Positions 8,998 to 17,541 of a DNA stretch of 64,000 nucleotides are shown here, piece after piece. Origin of the DNA: Corynebacterium tuberculostearicum. GTDB taxonomy: Bacteria; Actinomycetota; Actinomycetes; Mycobacteriales; Mycobacteriaceae. The position numbers and the translations under genes are program-made. Each line of letters begins with the position of its first letter. Positions within the stretch are counted from its first letter, which is position 1. The stretch covers positions 186,001-250,000 of the forward strand of contig NZ_CP073092.1 of the NCBI RefSeq assembly GCF_030506365.1, read 5' to 3'. The notes beneath the pieces are model-generated. The model worked only from the letters and a program-made list of their open reading frames with translations, did not search any database and was not told where the DNA came from.

Positions 8998-9813
8998 ATG
9001 CCTGAAGGTCACGTCATCCACCGCCTAGCTAATAAATTCAACGCCGATTTTCGCGGCATGCCGCTGCGCGTGACCAGCCCGCAGGGTCGCTTCGCGGCGG
9101 AGGCAGAGCTTCTCGATGGCGAGCGCATCGAGCTGGCAGAGACCTACGGCAAGCACCTTTTCGTGCACTTTAGCGCCCAGGATCCGCGCCATATCCTCTA
9201 TATTCACCTAGGCCTGATTGGCAAGCTGCGCTTCGAGCCCCGCGAGGAAGCCGGGGGACAGATCCGAGTGCGCATCGATAATGGCGCCGAGGCCGCTAAC
9301 CTGCGCGGACCGCAGTCTTGCCGCCTGCTCACTGAAGAGGAGTACCGCGCACAGCTAGCCAAGGTGGGCCAAGACCCGCTGCGCACGGACGCTGACGTGG
9401 AGGCGCTCTGGGCCAAAGTGCATAAATCGCGCCGCAGCATCGGCTCACTCATGATGGATCAGCACCTTTATGCCGGCGTGGGCAATATCTACCGGGCGGA
9501 GACCCTCTTTCGCCACGGGCTCTCCCCCTTCCTGCCGGGCCGGGACGTTTCCCGTGAAACCTTTGACGCCACGTGGGCGGACTTGGTGGATCTGATGGAG
9601 TACGGGGTGGAGCACGGCCGCATCGATACCGTGCGGCCCGAGCACTCCCCCGAGGCCATGGGCCGCGAACCGCGCAAGGACGACCACGGCGGCGAGGTCT
9701 ACGTCTATCGCCGCGCCGGCCTACCTTGCTATATCTGCGGCACCCCAGTGGCAGAAAAGGTCATGGAGGGACGCAACCTATTTTGGTGCCCTACCTGCCA
9801 ACCGGCTCCTTAA
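8998..9813 (+). CDS. nei: Fpg/Nei family DNA glycosylase (endonuclease VIII-like)
   Basis: A 271-residue base-excision-repair glycosylase/AP lyase. It starts MPEGH, so after Met removal Pro1 and Glu2 are the catalytic pair. It contains the helix-two-turn-helix segment with YAGVGNIYRAE (about residues 158-168). It ends with a zinc finger (CYICG...CPTC, about residues 243-268). These features indicate removal of oxidised pyrimidines or 8-oxoguanine; MPEGH-type actinobacterial proteins are usually placed in the Nei branch. A degenerate parS-like GTTTCCCGTGAAAC at 9547-9560 lies in the coding sequence, read as DVSRET. Confidence 0.9.
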   Translation: MPEGHVIHRLANKFNADFRGMPLRVTSPQGRFAAEAELLDGERIELAETYGKHLFVHFSAQDPRHILYIHLGLIGKLRFEPREEAGGQIRVRIDNGAEAANLRGPQSCRLLTEEEYRAQLAKVGQDPLRTDADVEALWAKVHKSRRSIGSLMMDQHLYAGVGNIYRAETLFRHGLSPFLPGRDVSRETFDATWADLVDLMEYGVEHGRIDTVRPEHSPEAMGREPRKDDHGGEVYVYRRAGLPCYICGTPVAEKVMEGRNLFWCPTCQPAP

Positions 9814-9831
9814 AGGCCTATCCTGGCGGTC

Positions 9832-11409
9832 ATGCGACATGCCTATAGCGTTGCCGCCGTCCGCGCGGCGGAGCGTTCCCTTCTATCCCAGCAGAACTTT
9901 GACGATGAGCTCATGCGCCTAGCTGCACGAGGCGTAGCAGCCACGGCTACAAGCATGCTCGACTCTGGACGGCACGTAACTATCCTTGCCGGGCCAGGCG
10001 GCAACGGTGGCGATGGCCTCTATGCCGGCGCTTTCCTGGCAGAAGAGGGCTACTCAGTGGAGGCCATCCTCGCGGCGGATAGCGCCCACGAACCCGCGCT
10101 AGAGGCATTTACCGCGGCCGGCGGAACCATAGCCCGCGGCCTAGGAGACGCCGATCTGCTTATCGACGCCGTCGCCGGCCTCGCCTCCACCCGCGGCCTA
10201 TCCGGTGCCCCACTGCGGGCCTATACCGAGGCCAAGGAGCGCGGGGTGCCGGTATTAGCGGTGGACATTCCTTCGGGCATTAACGCCGATACCGGCGTGG
10301 CCGCAGCCGATGCCGTAGAGGCAGACGTGACCATTAGCTTTGGCTGGGCTCGTGCCGGACATATCTTTGCCCCGGAATGCGGTGCGGTGGTGCTCTGCGA
10401 TCTGCGCCTGCCCGGCGCCCCGCGCTCCTTTGCAGAAGAGCTGTCCGCCACCGCTGAACCGGTGGGCTATATCGCCAATGAACCCACTATCGCCTTGCCC
10501 TACCAGTGGCCGACTGAGCCGGTGCTTTCGGGAGAACAAGGCCTGGTTACCGCCCCAAAGCCGGTGGGCTGCACGGGGCCGATTCTGGATCCGACACCGG
10601 GGGCGAAAAGCACCAAGTACACCGGCGGGGTGACCGCGGTCTGTGCTGGCAGCAGCGCCTATCCCGGCGCGGGCATCCTCGCCGCCACGGGCGCAGTGCG
10701 CGCCACTCCGTCCATGGTTCGCGTCGTGGGCAATGACTCCGTGGTCACGAGCCTGCCGGAGGTAGTGCCTCATGCCAGCGCCCAAGAAAAAGTCCACGCC
10801 CAAGCCTGGGTCGTAGGCCCTGGGCGAGGCACCGGACCGGAGGCGGCCGCGGAATTGCGCGCCGTGTTAGAACGCGGGCTGCCCACCATTATCGACGCCG
10901 ATGCGCTGACCGTGCTCTCGACCGACGGCGATCTACGCGAACTCGTGCGCGATCATCCCTGCGCCGTCCTGACCCCGCATGCCGGGGAATTTGAGCGGCT
11001 CTACGCGGCAACTCTTGACCGCAAGCTTGATCTTTCGGAGGGGCTCGGGGTGCGCCTGCGGGAGCTTTCCGATGCCCTCGACTGCTTTATCCTGCACAAG
11101 GGCCGGATCACCACGGTCATGGCCCCAGGCCAGAAAATTTATGGCATGAACGCTGGGCATTCCTACGCGGCCACCGCCGGTTCTGGTGACGTACTCTCTG
11201 GCATCCTCGGCGCCACGCTCGCGCAACTGGATGCCGCCGAGGCGGATGCGGAGGCGATAATTATGGAAATCCTGCACGCCGCGGCCATCCACCAACACGC
11301 GGCGGCCATTGCCGCCCACACCCCAGACGGCTTTGGCCTTTGCTCCGCCTCCCAGATTGCCGCGGCCGTGCCGCAGGCAATCGCACGGCTACTCCTCATG
11401 CAGCGCTAG
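9832..11409 (+). CDS. nnr: Bifunctional NAD(P)H-hydrate epimerase / ADP-dependent dehydratase
   Basis: A 525-residue two-domain metabolite-repair enzyme. Residues about 1-210 are the YjeF_N epimerase, with GPGGNGGDGLYAGAFL and DIPSGINADTGV. Residues about 250-520 are the carbohydrate-kinase-like dehydratase, with VVGPGRGTG, TPHAGEFERL and NAGHSYAATAGSGDVLSGI, the last holding the catalytic Asp. Together they restore damaged NADHX/NADPHX to NAD(P)H. The start ATG is seven bases after TATCCT (9819-9824), a leaderless pattern. It follows nei by 18 bp, but the separate -10 argues for its own transcript. Confidence 0.93.
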   Translation: MRHAYSVAAVRAAERSLLSQQNFDDELMRLAARGVAATATSMLDSGRHVTILAGPGGNGGDGLYAGAFLAEEGYSVEAILAADSAHEPALEAFTAAGGTIARGLGDADLLIDAVAGLASTRGLSGAPLRAYTEAKERGVPVLAVDIPSGINADTGVAAADAVEADVTISFGWARAGHIFAPECGAVVLCDLRLPGAPRSFAEELSATAEPVGYIANEPTIALPYQWPTEPVLSGEQGLVTAPKPVGCTGPILDPTPGAKSTKYTGGVTAVCAGSSAYPGAGILAATGAVRATPSMVRVVGNDSVVTSLPEVVPHASAQEKVHAQAWVVGPGRGTGPEAAAELRAVLERGLPTIIDADALTVLSTDGDLRELVRDHPCAVLTPHAGEFERLYAATLDRKLDLSEGLGVRLRELSDALDCFILHKGRITTVMAPGQKIYGMNAGHSYAATAGSGDVLSGILGATLAQLDAAEADAEAIIMEILHAAAIHQHAAAIAAHTPDGFGLCSASQIAAAVPQAIARLLLMQR

Positions 11410-11415
11410 CTGAGG

Positions 11416-12057
11416 CTAGCTGAGCGCAGAAACCTTCTCCTGCTCGGAGACGTAGCCATCCTTGACCTCCACCACGCGGTCAGCGAAGTTCAGCAGGGAG
11501 CGGTCGTGGGTCACCAGCACGGTGGCGGTGTTCATCTCCTGGGTGACATCGCGCAAGAGGCGGATGATCTCCTGCGAAAGGTGGGAATCAAGCGCAGAGG
11601 TAGGCTCATCGGCCAAGAGCAGGTCCGGCTGCTCCATGAGCGCTCGGGCGATATTGACGCGCTGGCGCTGGCCACCGGACAACTGACCCATGCGGCGGTT
11701 TCCCATCCCCGCTAGGCCGACAAACTCCAATAGCTCATCGGCGCGCTGTGGGCGCAGCTTGCGGCCAGCGATATGGTCCATGATCACCAATTGGTCGCGC
11801 ACATTGAGCGAGGACAGCAGGTTGGCCTGCTGGAAAATGATGGAGCGGGTACCGTCCACGTGCACGGACCCGGAGTCTGGGGTGATGAGGCCTGCGGCTA
11901 CGGACAGCAACGTGGACTTGCCGGACCCGGACTCACCCACGATGGCGGTAAGGGTAGTGGATTCGGCGATGAGGGAGGCGTCGGCAAGCGCGGTGGTAGT
12001 GGTCTCACCGTCCTGGTAGGTCACGGTGGCGTTGCGGATATCAAGAATGGTGGACAT
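11416..12057 (-). CDS. hrtA: Heme exporter ATP-binding protein HrtA
   Basis: A 213-residue ABC ATPase with Walker A GESGSGKS, signature LSGGQRQRVNIARALM, Walker B LLLADEP and switch His in VLVTHDRS. It belongs to the MacB/LolD-type group that pairs with FtsX-like permeases. Pairing with the adjacent permease and the divergent ChrSA two-component genes identifies the hrtBA heme-export locus known from C. glutamicum and C. diphtheriae. The ATG at 12057 lies one base after the hrtB stop (TAACATG), with GGAGG upstream inside hrtB, so translation is coupled. An in-frame start eight codons earlier is less likely. Confidence 0.88.
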   Translation of the reverse strand: MSTILDIRNATVTYQDGETTTTALADASLIAESTTLTAIVGESGSGKSTLLSVAAGLITPDSGSVHVDGTRSIIFQQANLLSSLNVRDQLVIMDHIAGRKLRPQRADELLEFVGLAGMGNRRMGQLSGGQRQRVNIARALMEQPDLLLADEPTSALDSHLSQEIIRLLRDVTQEMNTATVLVTHDRSLLNFADRVVEVKDGYVSEQEKVSALS

Positions 12058-12058
12058 G

Positions 12059-13042
12059 TTAAGCATTTCCTCCAAGAGCATCGAGTGGGTTGGCTTTAGC
12101 TACGCGGCGGGTAGCAATAAGGGCGCCGGCCATGCCAAGGGCCCAGATGCCAACCGCAGGAACGGCGATGGTGCGCAGGGAAACATCGAAGGGCACGGTG
12201 CCGGAGGCAAACGCGCCGAGCACCCACCCAACGACAGCACCCGCAATGGTGCCGGCTGCCAAGATGATGGCGGCTTGTGCCAGGGCATCACGCAAGAGGT
12301 AGCGCACGGTGGCGCCGAGCGCCCGCAGGATGGATAGGTCGCGGGTGCGCTGGATGGTCCATACGGTCAAGAAAGCGACAGTGACCAGCGCGGAGATGCC
12401 GTACAAGAAGCCCTGCATGGTAAGCAGCGAGCCGCGCTCAGACTGATAGGCCGCTAGGCCGGAAAAGGACGTGGACACCTTCACGGAGCCTGGAACCTCG
12501 TACTTATACAGCGCTGCAGTGCCGATAACGCCTTGCGGAGCGTGGCTAATCTGCTGCCAGGACTCGGTGGAGGCCCACACCACCTCGGAGTGGGAGTACA
12601 TGGTCTCTGGGACGGTGCCCTCCACCGAAAAGTCGGCGCCGCCTAGGGTGACGGTATCGGCCGCGTCGATGGACTCTGCCAGGAGCACGCCCTGCTCTGG
12701 GATGGCCTTATCGCTACCCGGAACCTGGGTGCCGGCCGGCAGGCTGAGAATGGCAACGCCGCCGTGGCCCTCCAACTTGGTCTGGGCCGCACCGAAGGGA
12801 ATGCCATCGCTGGCGACATCGCCGGCGTGCATTTCAGATTCGCTAAAGGAAGGGTCCTCGGTGGAGAAGGAAATATATGGGTACTCCTCTTCCAAGGACT
12901 CCAACGCGGAAGTATTTTGCTTGGACAGGCCCTCCGTGAGGCCGGAGAGCATCACGAGAAGAAGGGTAATGAGCGCAACCGTGCCGCCGATGAGCGCGAA
13001 GCGGCCGCGCGCTGTGGTGATTTCTCTGATTGCTAGGAACAT
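12059..13042 (-). CDS. hrtB: Heme exporter permease HrtB (FtsX-like)
   Basis: A 327-residue permease with an N-terminal membrane segment (about residues 15-38), an extracytoplasmic domain (about 40-200) and three C-terminal membrane segments (about 205-320), the FtsX/MacB half-permease layout. Together with HrtA it exports excess heme to prevent toxicity. The divergent neighbour is the heme-responsive kinase/regulator pair ChrSA, which activates hrtBA in C. glutamicum and C. diphtheriae (established there, inferred here). The start ATG lies six bases after GAATAT on the minus strand with no Shine-Dalgarno. Confidence 0.87.
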   Translation of the reverse strand: MFLAIREITTARGRFALIGGTVALITLLLVMLSGLTEGLSKQNTSALESLEEEYPYISFSTEDPSFSESEMHAGDVASDGIPFGAAQTKLEGHGGVAILSLPAGTQVPGSDKAIPEQGVLLAESIDAADTVTLGGADFSVEGTVPETMYSHSEVVWASTESWQQISHAPQGVIGTAALYKYEVPGSVKVSTSFSGLAAYQSERGSLLTMQGFLYGISALVTVAFLTVWTIQRTRDLSILRALGATVRYLLRDALAQAAIILAAGTIAGAVVGWVLGAFASGTVPFDVSLRTIAVPAVGIWALGMAGALIATRRVAKANPLDALGGNA

Positions 13043-13100
13043 AGTTCTATATTCGCTTTGTGCAGGTCAGAAGTAATCGGCCAGCTCGCTGAACCTCGAG

Positions 13101-13116
13101 TCAACCAAGTGGTTGA
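13101..13116. promoter_or_regulatory. Palindrome TCAACCA-AG-TGGTTGA, candidate ChrA operator
   Basis: A perfect 7-bp inverted repeat with a 2-bp spacer lies in the hrtB-chrS intergenic region. It is centred about 45 bp upstream of the inferred chrS transcription start and about 66 bp upstream of the hrtB start. A LuxR-type dimer such as ChrA would bind such a site. The assignment is inferred from position only. Confidence 0.45.
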
Positions 13117-13153
13117 TTCACGCTCCACCCATGCGCGGATATCCTGGGTGGTT

Positions 13154-14296
13154 GTGTTTAAGGGACAAAAATTATGGGTCTATGGCCTGCACGCCATGTT
13201 CGCGTTTCTGCTGGTCTTCGGCGTGGCGCGCGCCTATGTGGATGACCGGCTCGACGCCCGGGTAATCGGCTTAGCCATCGCCCTCGCCGTGGTGTATGCC
13301 GCACAGCGTTGGCTGCCCGCATGGTTATGGCTGGGTGGGCTATGCCTCCTGTGGCTGGGCCTGATGGTGCATGCGCAGGATTTCATGTGGCTGGAATTCC
13401 CGCTCATTTTTGTCTTTCTGCGTGCTTTGCCCACCGTGCCTGGGTTGGTTTCCATCGCCGTGCTGTGGGCAGCAGCGGCATTCATTCCCGCCTGGCTGCA
13501 CCCCGAGGGCTGGTCCATCGCTGCGGCCGTGGGACCGCTTATCGGTACCGCCTTTGCGGCCACGGTCTTTTTCATCCAACGGCGACTGCAGGCAGAAGCG
13601 GCGCACCACCGGGACATCGCCAAGCAGCTGCGCGAAACCCAAGCCGAGCTGGCCGCCAGCGAGCACCAAGCCGGCCGGCTAGAGGAGCGCGAGCGCCTCT
13701 CCCGCGAGATCCATGACACCGTTGCGCAAGGCCTCAGCTCCATCTTGTTGCTCTCCCGCGCGGCCCGCGGCACCGATGATCCAGCGACCAAAGAGGAGCA
13801 GCTGGCGGTCATTGAGGATGTCGCGAGCGAGAACCTGGCTGAGGCCCGCCGCTTCGTCCGTGAGCTTGCCGGCCCCGATGAGCGGCTGGAAACCCAGCTC
13901 ACTTCCCTGCTGTCCCAGATGCGCAGCCGCGTGAAAGCCCTGGGGGAAGAGACCACCTTTGAGCTGGTGGTTTCCGGCAGCGGCAAGGTGCCCGAACGCA
14001 TCAAGGAGATCATCGTGCGCGCCGCGCAAGAGGGCCTGAATAACGTCATCAAACACGCCCACGCCTCGCGCGCCGTGGTCACTCTCGGCCTTTTCGAGGA
14101 TGCGGTGACCTTGGACGTCGTTGATAATGGATGCGGACTATCCGCCTCCCCTCGCCCTAGCGGCGGGGATCATGGTTTCGGGCTTACCGGCCTGCGCGGC
14201 CGCGTGGAAGCTGTGGGCGGCACCATGAACCTGGAATCCGGCGAAGGCACTGCCCTAGCCGTCCGTATCCCGCTGAAGGAGAAAAGCAATGGTTAA
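13154..14296 (+). CDS. chrS: Heme-responsive sensor histidine kinase ChrS
   Basis: About 380 residues. The N-terminal half has five or six short membrane helices (about residues 8-150) with almost no extracytoplasmic loops, the intramembrane-sensing type. A HisKA_3 dimerisation domain follows, with phospho-acceptor His in LSREIHDTVAQG, then an HATPase_c domain with N-box-like AAQEGLNNVIKHAHA and G-box DNGCG. Context with hrtBA marks it as ChrS, which senses heme and phosphorylates ChrA. I chose the GTG eight bases after TATCCT (13140-13145); a GTG two codons earlier or a longer form is possible. Confidence 0.85.
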   Translation: MFKGQKLWVYGLHAMFAFLLVFGVARAYVDDRLDARVIGLAIALAVVYAAQRWLPAWLWLGGLCLLWLGLMVHAQDFMWLEFPLIFVFLRALPTVPGLVSIAVLWAAAAFIPAWLHPEGWSIAAAVGPLIGTAFAATVFFIQRRLQAEAAHHRDIAKQLRETQAELAASEHQAGRLEERERLSREIHDTVAQGLSSILLLSRAARGTDDPATKEEQLAVIEDVASENLAEARRFVRELAGPDERLETQLTSLLSQMRSRVKALGEETTFELVVSGSGKVPERIKEIIVRAAQEGLNNVIKHAHASRAVVTLGLFEDAVTLDVVDNGCGLSASPRPSGGDHGFGLTGLRGRVEAVGGTMNLESGEGTALAVRIPLKEKSNG

Positions 14297-14906
14297 TGTC
14301 ATGCTGATTGATGATCACCCAGTGGTCCGCGCCGGCCTGCGCGCCATCCTCAATACCTTCTCCGATGTCGAGGTAGTCATGGAAGGTTCCACCGGCGCGG
14401 ATGTAGATAAGCTCTTTACGGACGACGCCCCGCAGGTAGACGCCGTGGTCTGCGATATCCAGATGCCCGGCATGGATGGCATCGCCGCCACCAAGCGAGT
14501 AGTGGAGGCCGGTGGCCCACCCGTGCTCATCTTGACCACCTATGACACGCAGGCCGATATCCTTGCCGCCGTGGAGGCCGGCGCGATGGGCTATCTGCTT
14601 AAAGATTCCCCCGAGCAGGCGCTGCACGAGGCCGTGCTCAATACCGCCGCGCACCGCCGCACCCTGGCACCGGAGGTAGTGGACCTCCTCGCCCAACGTG
14701 TGGGCCGACCGCTGGAATCGCTGTCCACCCGCGAGCTAGAAATCCTCCGGGCGCTGTCCACCGGTTCCTCCAATAAGGAGCTGGCCAAGCAGCTTTTCAT
14801 CTCTGAGGCCACGGTCAAGACCCACCTCATTCACATTTTTCAGAAGCTGGGTGTGGAAACTCGCACCGCCGCGGTGACCGTGGCGCGGGAGAGGAAGCTC
14901 ATTTAA
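14289..14906 (+). CDS. chrA: LuxR/NarL-family response regulator ChrA
   Basis: A 205-residue response regulator. The receiver domain (residues 1-120) has acidic residues in MLIDDHP, phospho-acceptor Asp in VVCDIQMPGMDG, and Lys in YLLKDSPEQAL. A LuxR-type helix-turn-helix follows (about 140-200: LSTREIEIL-like segment, SNKELAKQLFISEATVKTH). It overlaps the chrS 3' end by 8 bp, so the two are co-translated. In related corynebacteria ChrA activates hrtBA and controls chrSA. The palindrome at 13101-13116 is its best candidate site here. Confidence 0.88.
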   Translation: MVNVMLIDDHPVVRAGLRAILNTFSDVEVVMEGSTGADVDKLFTDDAPQVDAVVCDIQMPGMDGIAATKRVVEAGGPPVLILTTYDTQADILAAVEAGAMGYLLKDSPEQALHEAVLNTAAHRRTLAPEVVDLLAQRVGRPLESLSTRELEILRALSTGSSNKELAKQLFISEATVKTHLIHIFQKLGVETRTAAVTVARERKLI

Positions 14907-15880
14907 TGCTGGACTGCATAGTCATTGGCGCCGGCCAGGCGGGTCTTGCGGTGGGCTACTACCTGCGCAAGAAGGGGCTGAATTTTGTCATTCTGGACGC
15001 CGAATCCGGCCCCGGCGCGGCCTGGCGCCACACCTGGCCTTCGCTGACGCTCTTTAGCAATTCCGCCTCCTCTAACCTGCCGGGGTGGCCCATGCCCCAC
15101 CACGAGGGCTTTCCGCCGGCCAGCCACGTCATCGACTATTTTGCGCGCTACGAGCAGCGCTATGAACTGCCCATTCGCCGGCCAGTCAAAGTGGATGAGG
15201 TGACCCATGACGGCGCGTGCTTCCACGTCTTTGCCGGTACAGAGCATCTGACCGCGCGCACGGTCGTGGCGGCCACGGGCACGTGGTCCGCGCCCTTTAT
15301 CCCCTACTACCCCGGCGATTTTGGCGGACAGCAATGGCATTCAGCTTTCTACCCAGGCCCGGAGGGCTTTGCCGGCTCCACCGTGGCGGTCGTGGGCGCA
15401 GCAAATTCCGGCGCCCAGATCGCGGCCGAGCTCCTGCTGTCCGGCGTGGAGACCACCTGGTATACCCGCAGCTCCCCGCGGTGGATGCCCGACGACGTTG
15501 ACGGCCGCGTGCTCTTTCAGCGCAATCGCGCCCGCCTCAACGCCATGCTGCGCGGCGAACCAGACCCCGGCGCGGATTCCAACCTGGGCGATATTGTGAT
15601 GGTCCCACCGGTCCTACGCGCGCGGGATTCCGGACTTTTGCAGGCCACCCCCATGTTTTCTTCGCTTGAAGAAGTCACCGCAGACCACCTCATCTGGTGC
15701 ACCGGTTTCCGGCCTGCCCTCCGGCCTATCCGCGGGCTTCTTGATGGCACCTCCCCCATCGTCGATGGCCTCTTCCTCGTGGGTTACGGCACGTGGACCG
15801 GACCCGGCTCCGCAACCATTACCGGGGTAAGCCCGTTTGCCAGGCAAACCGCGCACGATGTAGCGAATATATGTGACTAA
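14906..15880 (+). CDS. FAD-dependent NAD(P)-binding oxidoreductase (flavin monooxygenase/CzcO-like)
   Basis: A 324-residue flavoprotein with N-terminal FAD-binding GAGQAGLAVGYYL (residues 6-18), a second Rossmann motif VVGAANSGAQIAAEL for NAD(P)H (about 161-175), and the C-terminal FAD motif LIWCTGFRP then LVGYGTWTGPGSATITGV. It resembles CzcO/ArsO-type monooxygenases and thioredoxin-reductase-like proteins. The substrate is unknown. It starts in the TAATG overlap with chrA, so it is probably co-transcribed with the heme-sensing pair. A fragment homologous to its C-terminus occurs at 57215-57480. Confidence 0.82.
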   Translation: MLDCIVIGAGQAGLAVGYYLRKKGLNFVILDAESGPGAAWRHTWPSLTLFSNSASSNLPGWPMPHHEGFPPASHVIDYFARYEQRYELPIRRPVKVDEVTHDGACFHVFAGTEHLTARTVVAATGTWSAPFIPYYPGDFGGQQWHSAFYPGPEGFAGSTVAVVGAANSGAQIAAELLLSGVETTWYTRSSPRWMPDDVDGRVLFQRNRARLNAMLRGEPDPGADSNLGDIVMVPPVLRARDSGLLQATPMFSSLEEVTADHLIWCTGFRPALRPIRGLLDGTSPIVDGLFLVGYGTWTGPGSATITGVSPFARQTAHDVANICD

Positions 15881-15962
15881 AGCGATAGGTTAGTCCCAGC
15901 TAATTCGACTACACTGCCTTCACACAGAGAGTGCGACACAATGTGGGAAAGCTGGTTTATAC

Positions 15963-16715
15963 ATGTCTGCCTGGGATCTCTACGATGACCTCATCGATGC
16001 CATTCCCCGTGATATAGTGGTTTCCCGCGCCGCCCAAGGCCCGCGGTGGACCCGGGTATACACCGAAAGCCCTAGCTGCGGCATGGCCATGACCATGTCA
16101 GCAACTTCTCGCCCGGCCCAGATGCGCGCCGAGTACTCCGGTGTTCCTTTACGCGCCATCGCCCAGCTGGCCAAGAGTTGGAATTTCTCGGAGGCGTCCT
16201 TCGGCATGGCCGCGCTAAATTCCTACTACGCCACGCCTTCCGTGGCCGACGAGAATGGCTTTGCGCTTGCCGACGCCCCCTGGCCCCACATCTTCGATCC
16301 CTTCCGCAACGCCGTCGCCGGGAAGAAGGTCGCGGTCATTGGCCACTTCCCTTTTGCGCCCAAGGCACTCAACCAGGCTGCAGATTTTTATATGTTGGAG
16401 CGCTCGCTCAATGATGGCGACTATCCCGATTCCGCCGCCGAATACATCCTGCCCGAGTGCGATTATGTCTTTATTACCGGCTCCGCCTTTGTCAACAAGA
16501 CCGCTCCCCGCCTGCTCGAGCTCTCTCGCGAGTCCTTCAATGTCATCCTGGGCCCATCAACTCCCTTAGCCCCGGTACTGCTGGAAGACTACGGCGTATC
16601 GCAGGTCACCGGAATGGTCCCGACCTCTCCCCTGGCTATGTTCGAGGGCTTAAGTGGCACCGATGCAGGCACCACCATGTTTGAATGGGGCCACCGAGTG
16701 GAACTATCCGCCTAA
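15963..16715 (+). CDS. DUF364/DUF4213 domain protein
   Basis: A 250-residue protein with the DUF4213 N-terminal region (about residues 5-85, including PSCGMAMTM) and the DUF364 Rossmann-like domain (about 100-245), with KVAVIGHFPF and CDYVFITGSAFVNKT. DUF364 proteins are described as putative heavy-metal-chelation proteins on structural grounds; no reaction is established. The 82-bp upstream gap contains AGGTTAG followed by a poor right half (around 15886-15903), which resembles half of a DtxR iron box. Iron control is only a suggestion. Confidence 0.8.
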   Translation: MSAWDLYDDLIDAIPRDIVVSRAAQGPRWTRVYTESPSCGMAMTMSATSRPAQMRAEYSGVPLRAIAQLAKSWNFSEASFGMAALNSYYATPSVADENGFALADAPWPHIFDPFRNAVAGKKVAVIGHFPFAPKALNQAADFYMLERSLNDGDYPDSAAEYILPECDYVFITGSAFVNKTAPRLLELSRESFNVILGPSTPLAPVLLEDYGVSQVTGMVPTSPLAMFEGLSGTDAGTTMFEWGHRVELSA

Positions 16716-16846
16716 GGCCGCGCCTCCAAAAGCACCTCGCATGCTACTGCATAGATTTCTGCTAGCTCGTCGATGGTTTTCTCCCGCACATAGGGAACGA
16801 GAATCACGTTGCGCGTGGTCGCAACGCCAACCAGTCTAAGGCCCAC
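16712..16846 (-). CDS. Possible 44-aa small protein or gene remnant
   Basis: Between the convergent ends of the DUF364 and VanZ genes, a minus-strand frame encodes a protein-like sequence starting at a GTG. It includes LVGVATTRNVILVPYVREK and an amphipathic helix with ELAEIYAVACEVLLEA. No family is recognised and no clear ribosome-binding site is seen. The last 4 bp overlap the DUF364 stop. It could be a tiny gene or the tail of a lost one. Confidence 0.22.
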   Translation of the reverse strand: MGLRLVGVATTRNVILVPYVREKTIDELAEIYAVACEVLLEARP

Positions 16847-16863
16847 CGCTCGAAGCCTAGTTT

Positions 16864-17454
16864 CTAGAGAACTACCCCGGCCATAACGGCAAGCAGTAAT
16901 GCACCCAAGCTCAATGCCGCAAGCCACCCAATGACGCGTACAGTCCGCAGCTGCACCTTTGCGCTGCTGCGGCTTACTAGGAATGCGCCCACAGACGCAC
17001 CGAGGGTATTGAAAACGAGGTCGTCGACGTCACTAAAGCCCAGCGAGAATACGTATTGGGTAACTTCGATACCCAGGCTGAGCGCCATCGCCAGAAGGAT
17101 GGTTCCACCGCGGCCGAAGCGGACGCGCCGCGAATTCTGTCCCAGCACCACCAGGCACGCCCCGAGCGGCATAAACAGCGCGATATTGCCAAAGGTATTG
17201 GTCCACGGACCCCACCACGGATGAGGGTTATTAAAGCCATTGAACATTTGCAGATCGAGGCTGCGGCGAGCATGCGCACTGGCATCGATCACGCCGGGGA
17301 TATCAATAAATGGCTTGCCCACCGTAGCTACGGCTATAGCCATCAAAACGACCACGCAGGCGACACCGGCATTGCGCCACAGGGTGCGCCGGGCGGGCAC
17401 GCCCGGCACCCCAACCTGACGTGAGATGCGGGTGGATGTCGTGGTCATCGTCAT
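16864..17454 (-). CDS. VanZ-like membrane protein
   Basis: About 196 residues with four to five membrane segments and the VanZ-family layout: WTNTFGNIALFMPLGACLVV, then SLGIEVTQYVFSLGFSDVDD, then a glycine-rich helix. VanZ proteins are linked to low-level teicoplanin resistance in enterococci, but the role of chromosomal homologues is unknown. The start is ambiguous. The ATG at 17454 is chosen because an inverted repeat (17455-17472) lies directly upstream; in-frame ATG/GTG at 17517/17520 would lengthen the protein by about 22 residues. Confidence 0.75.
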   Translation of the reverse strand: MTMTTTSTRISRQVGVPGVPARRTLWRNAGVACVVVLMAIAVATVGKPFIDIPGVIDASAHARRSLDLQMFNGFNNPHPWWGPWTNTFGNIALFMPLGACLVVLGQNSRRVRFGRGGTILLAMALSLGIEVTQYVFSLGFSDVDDLVFNTLGASVGAFLVSRSSAKVQLRTVRVIGWLAALSLGALLLAVMAGVVL

Positions 17455-17472
17455 GTTGTTCAAGTTAACAAC
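17455..17472. promoter_or_regulatory. Inverted repeat GTTGTT-N6-AACAAC
   Basis: A perfect 6-bp inverted repeat directly upstream of the preferred vanZ start, in the divergent gap to the oxidoreductase gene. It could be an operator, but it lies inside the coding region if the longer VanZ start is used. Confidence 0.3.
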
Positions 17473-17541
17473 CGAGCCTGAAAAATCCCCGTGAGATTCG
17501 CTGTTAAATCCCTGCATCACATTTAACGTACGATGGTGAGC

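Noticed and set aside
15886..15905. DtxR iron box upstream of the DUF364 gene
   Set aside because: Only the left half AGGTTAG is good; the right half matches 4 of 7 bases, so I did not list it as a site.
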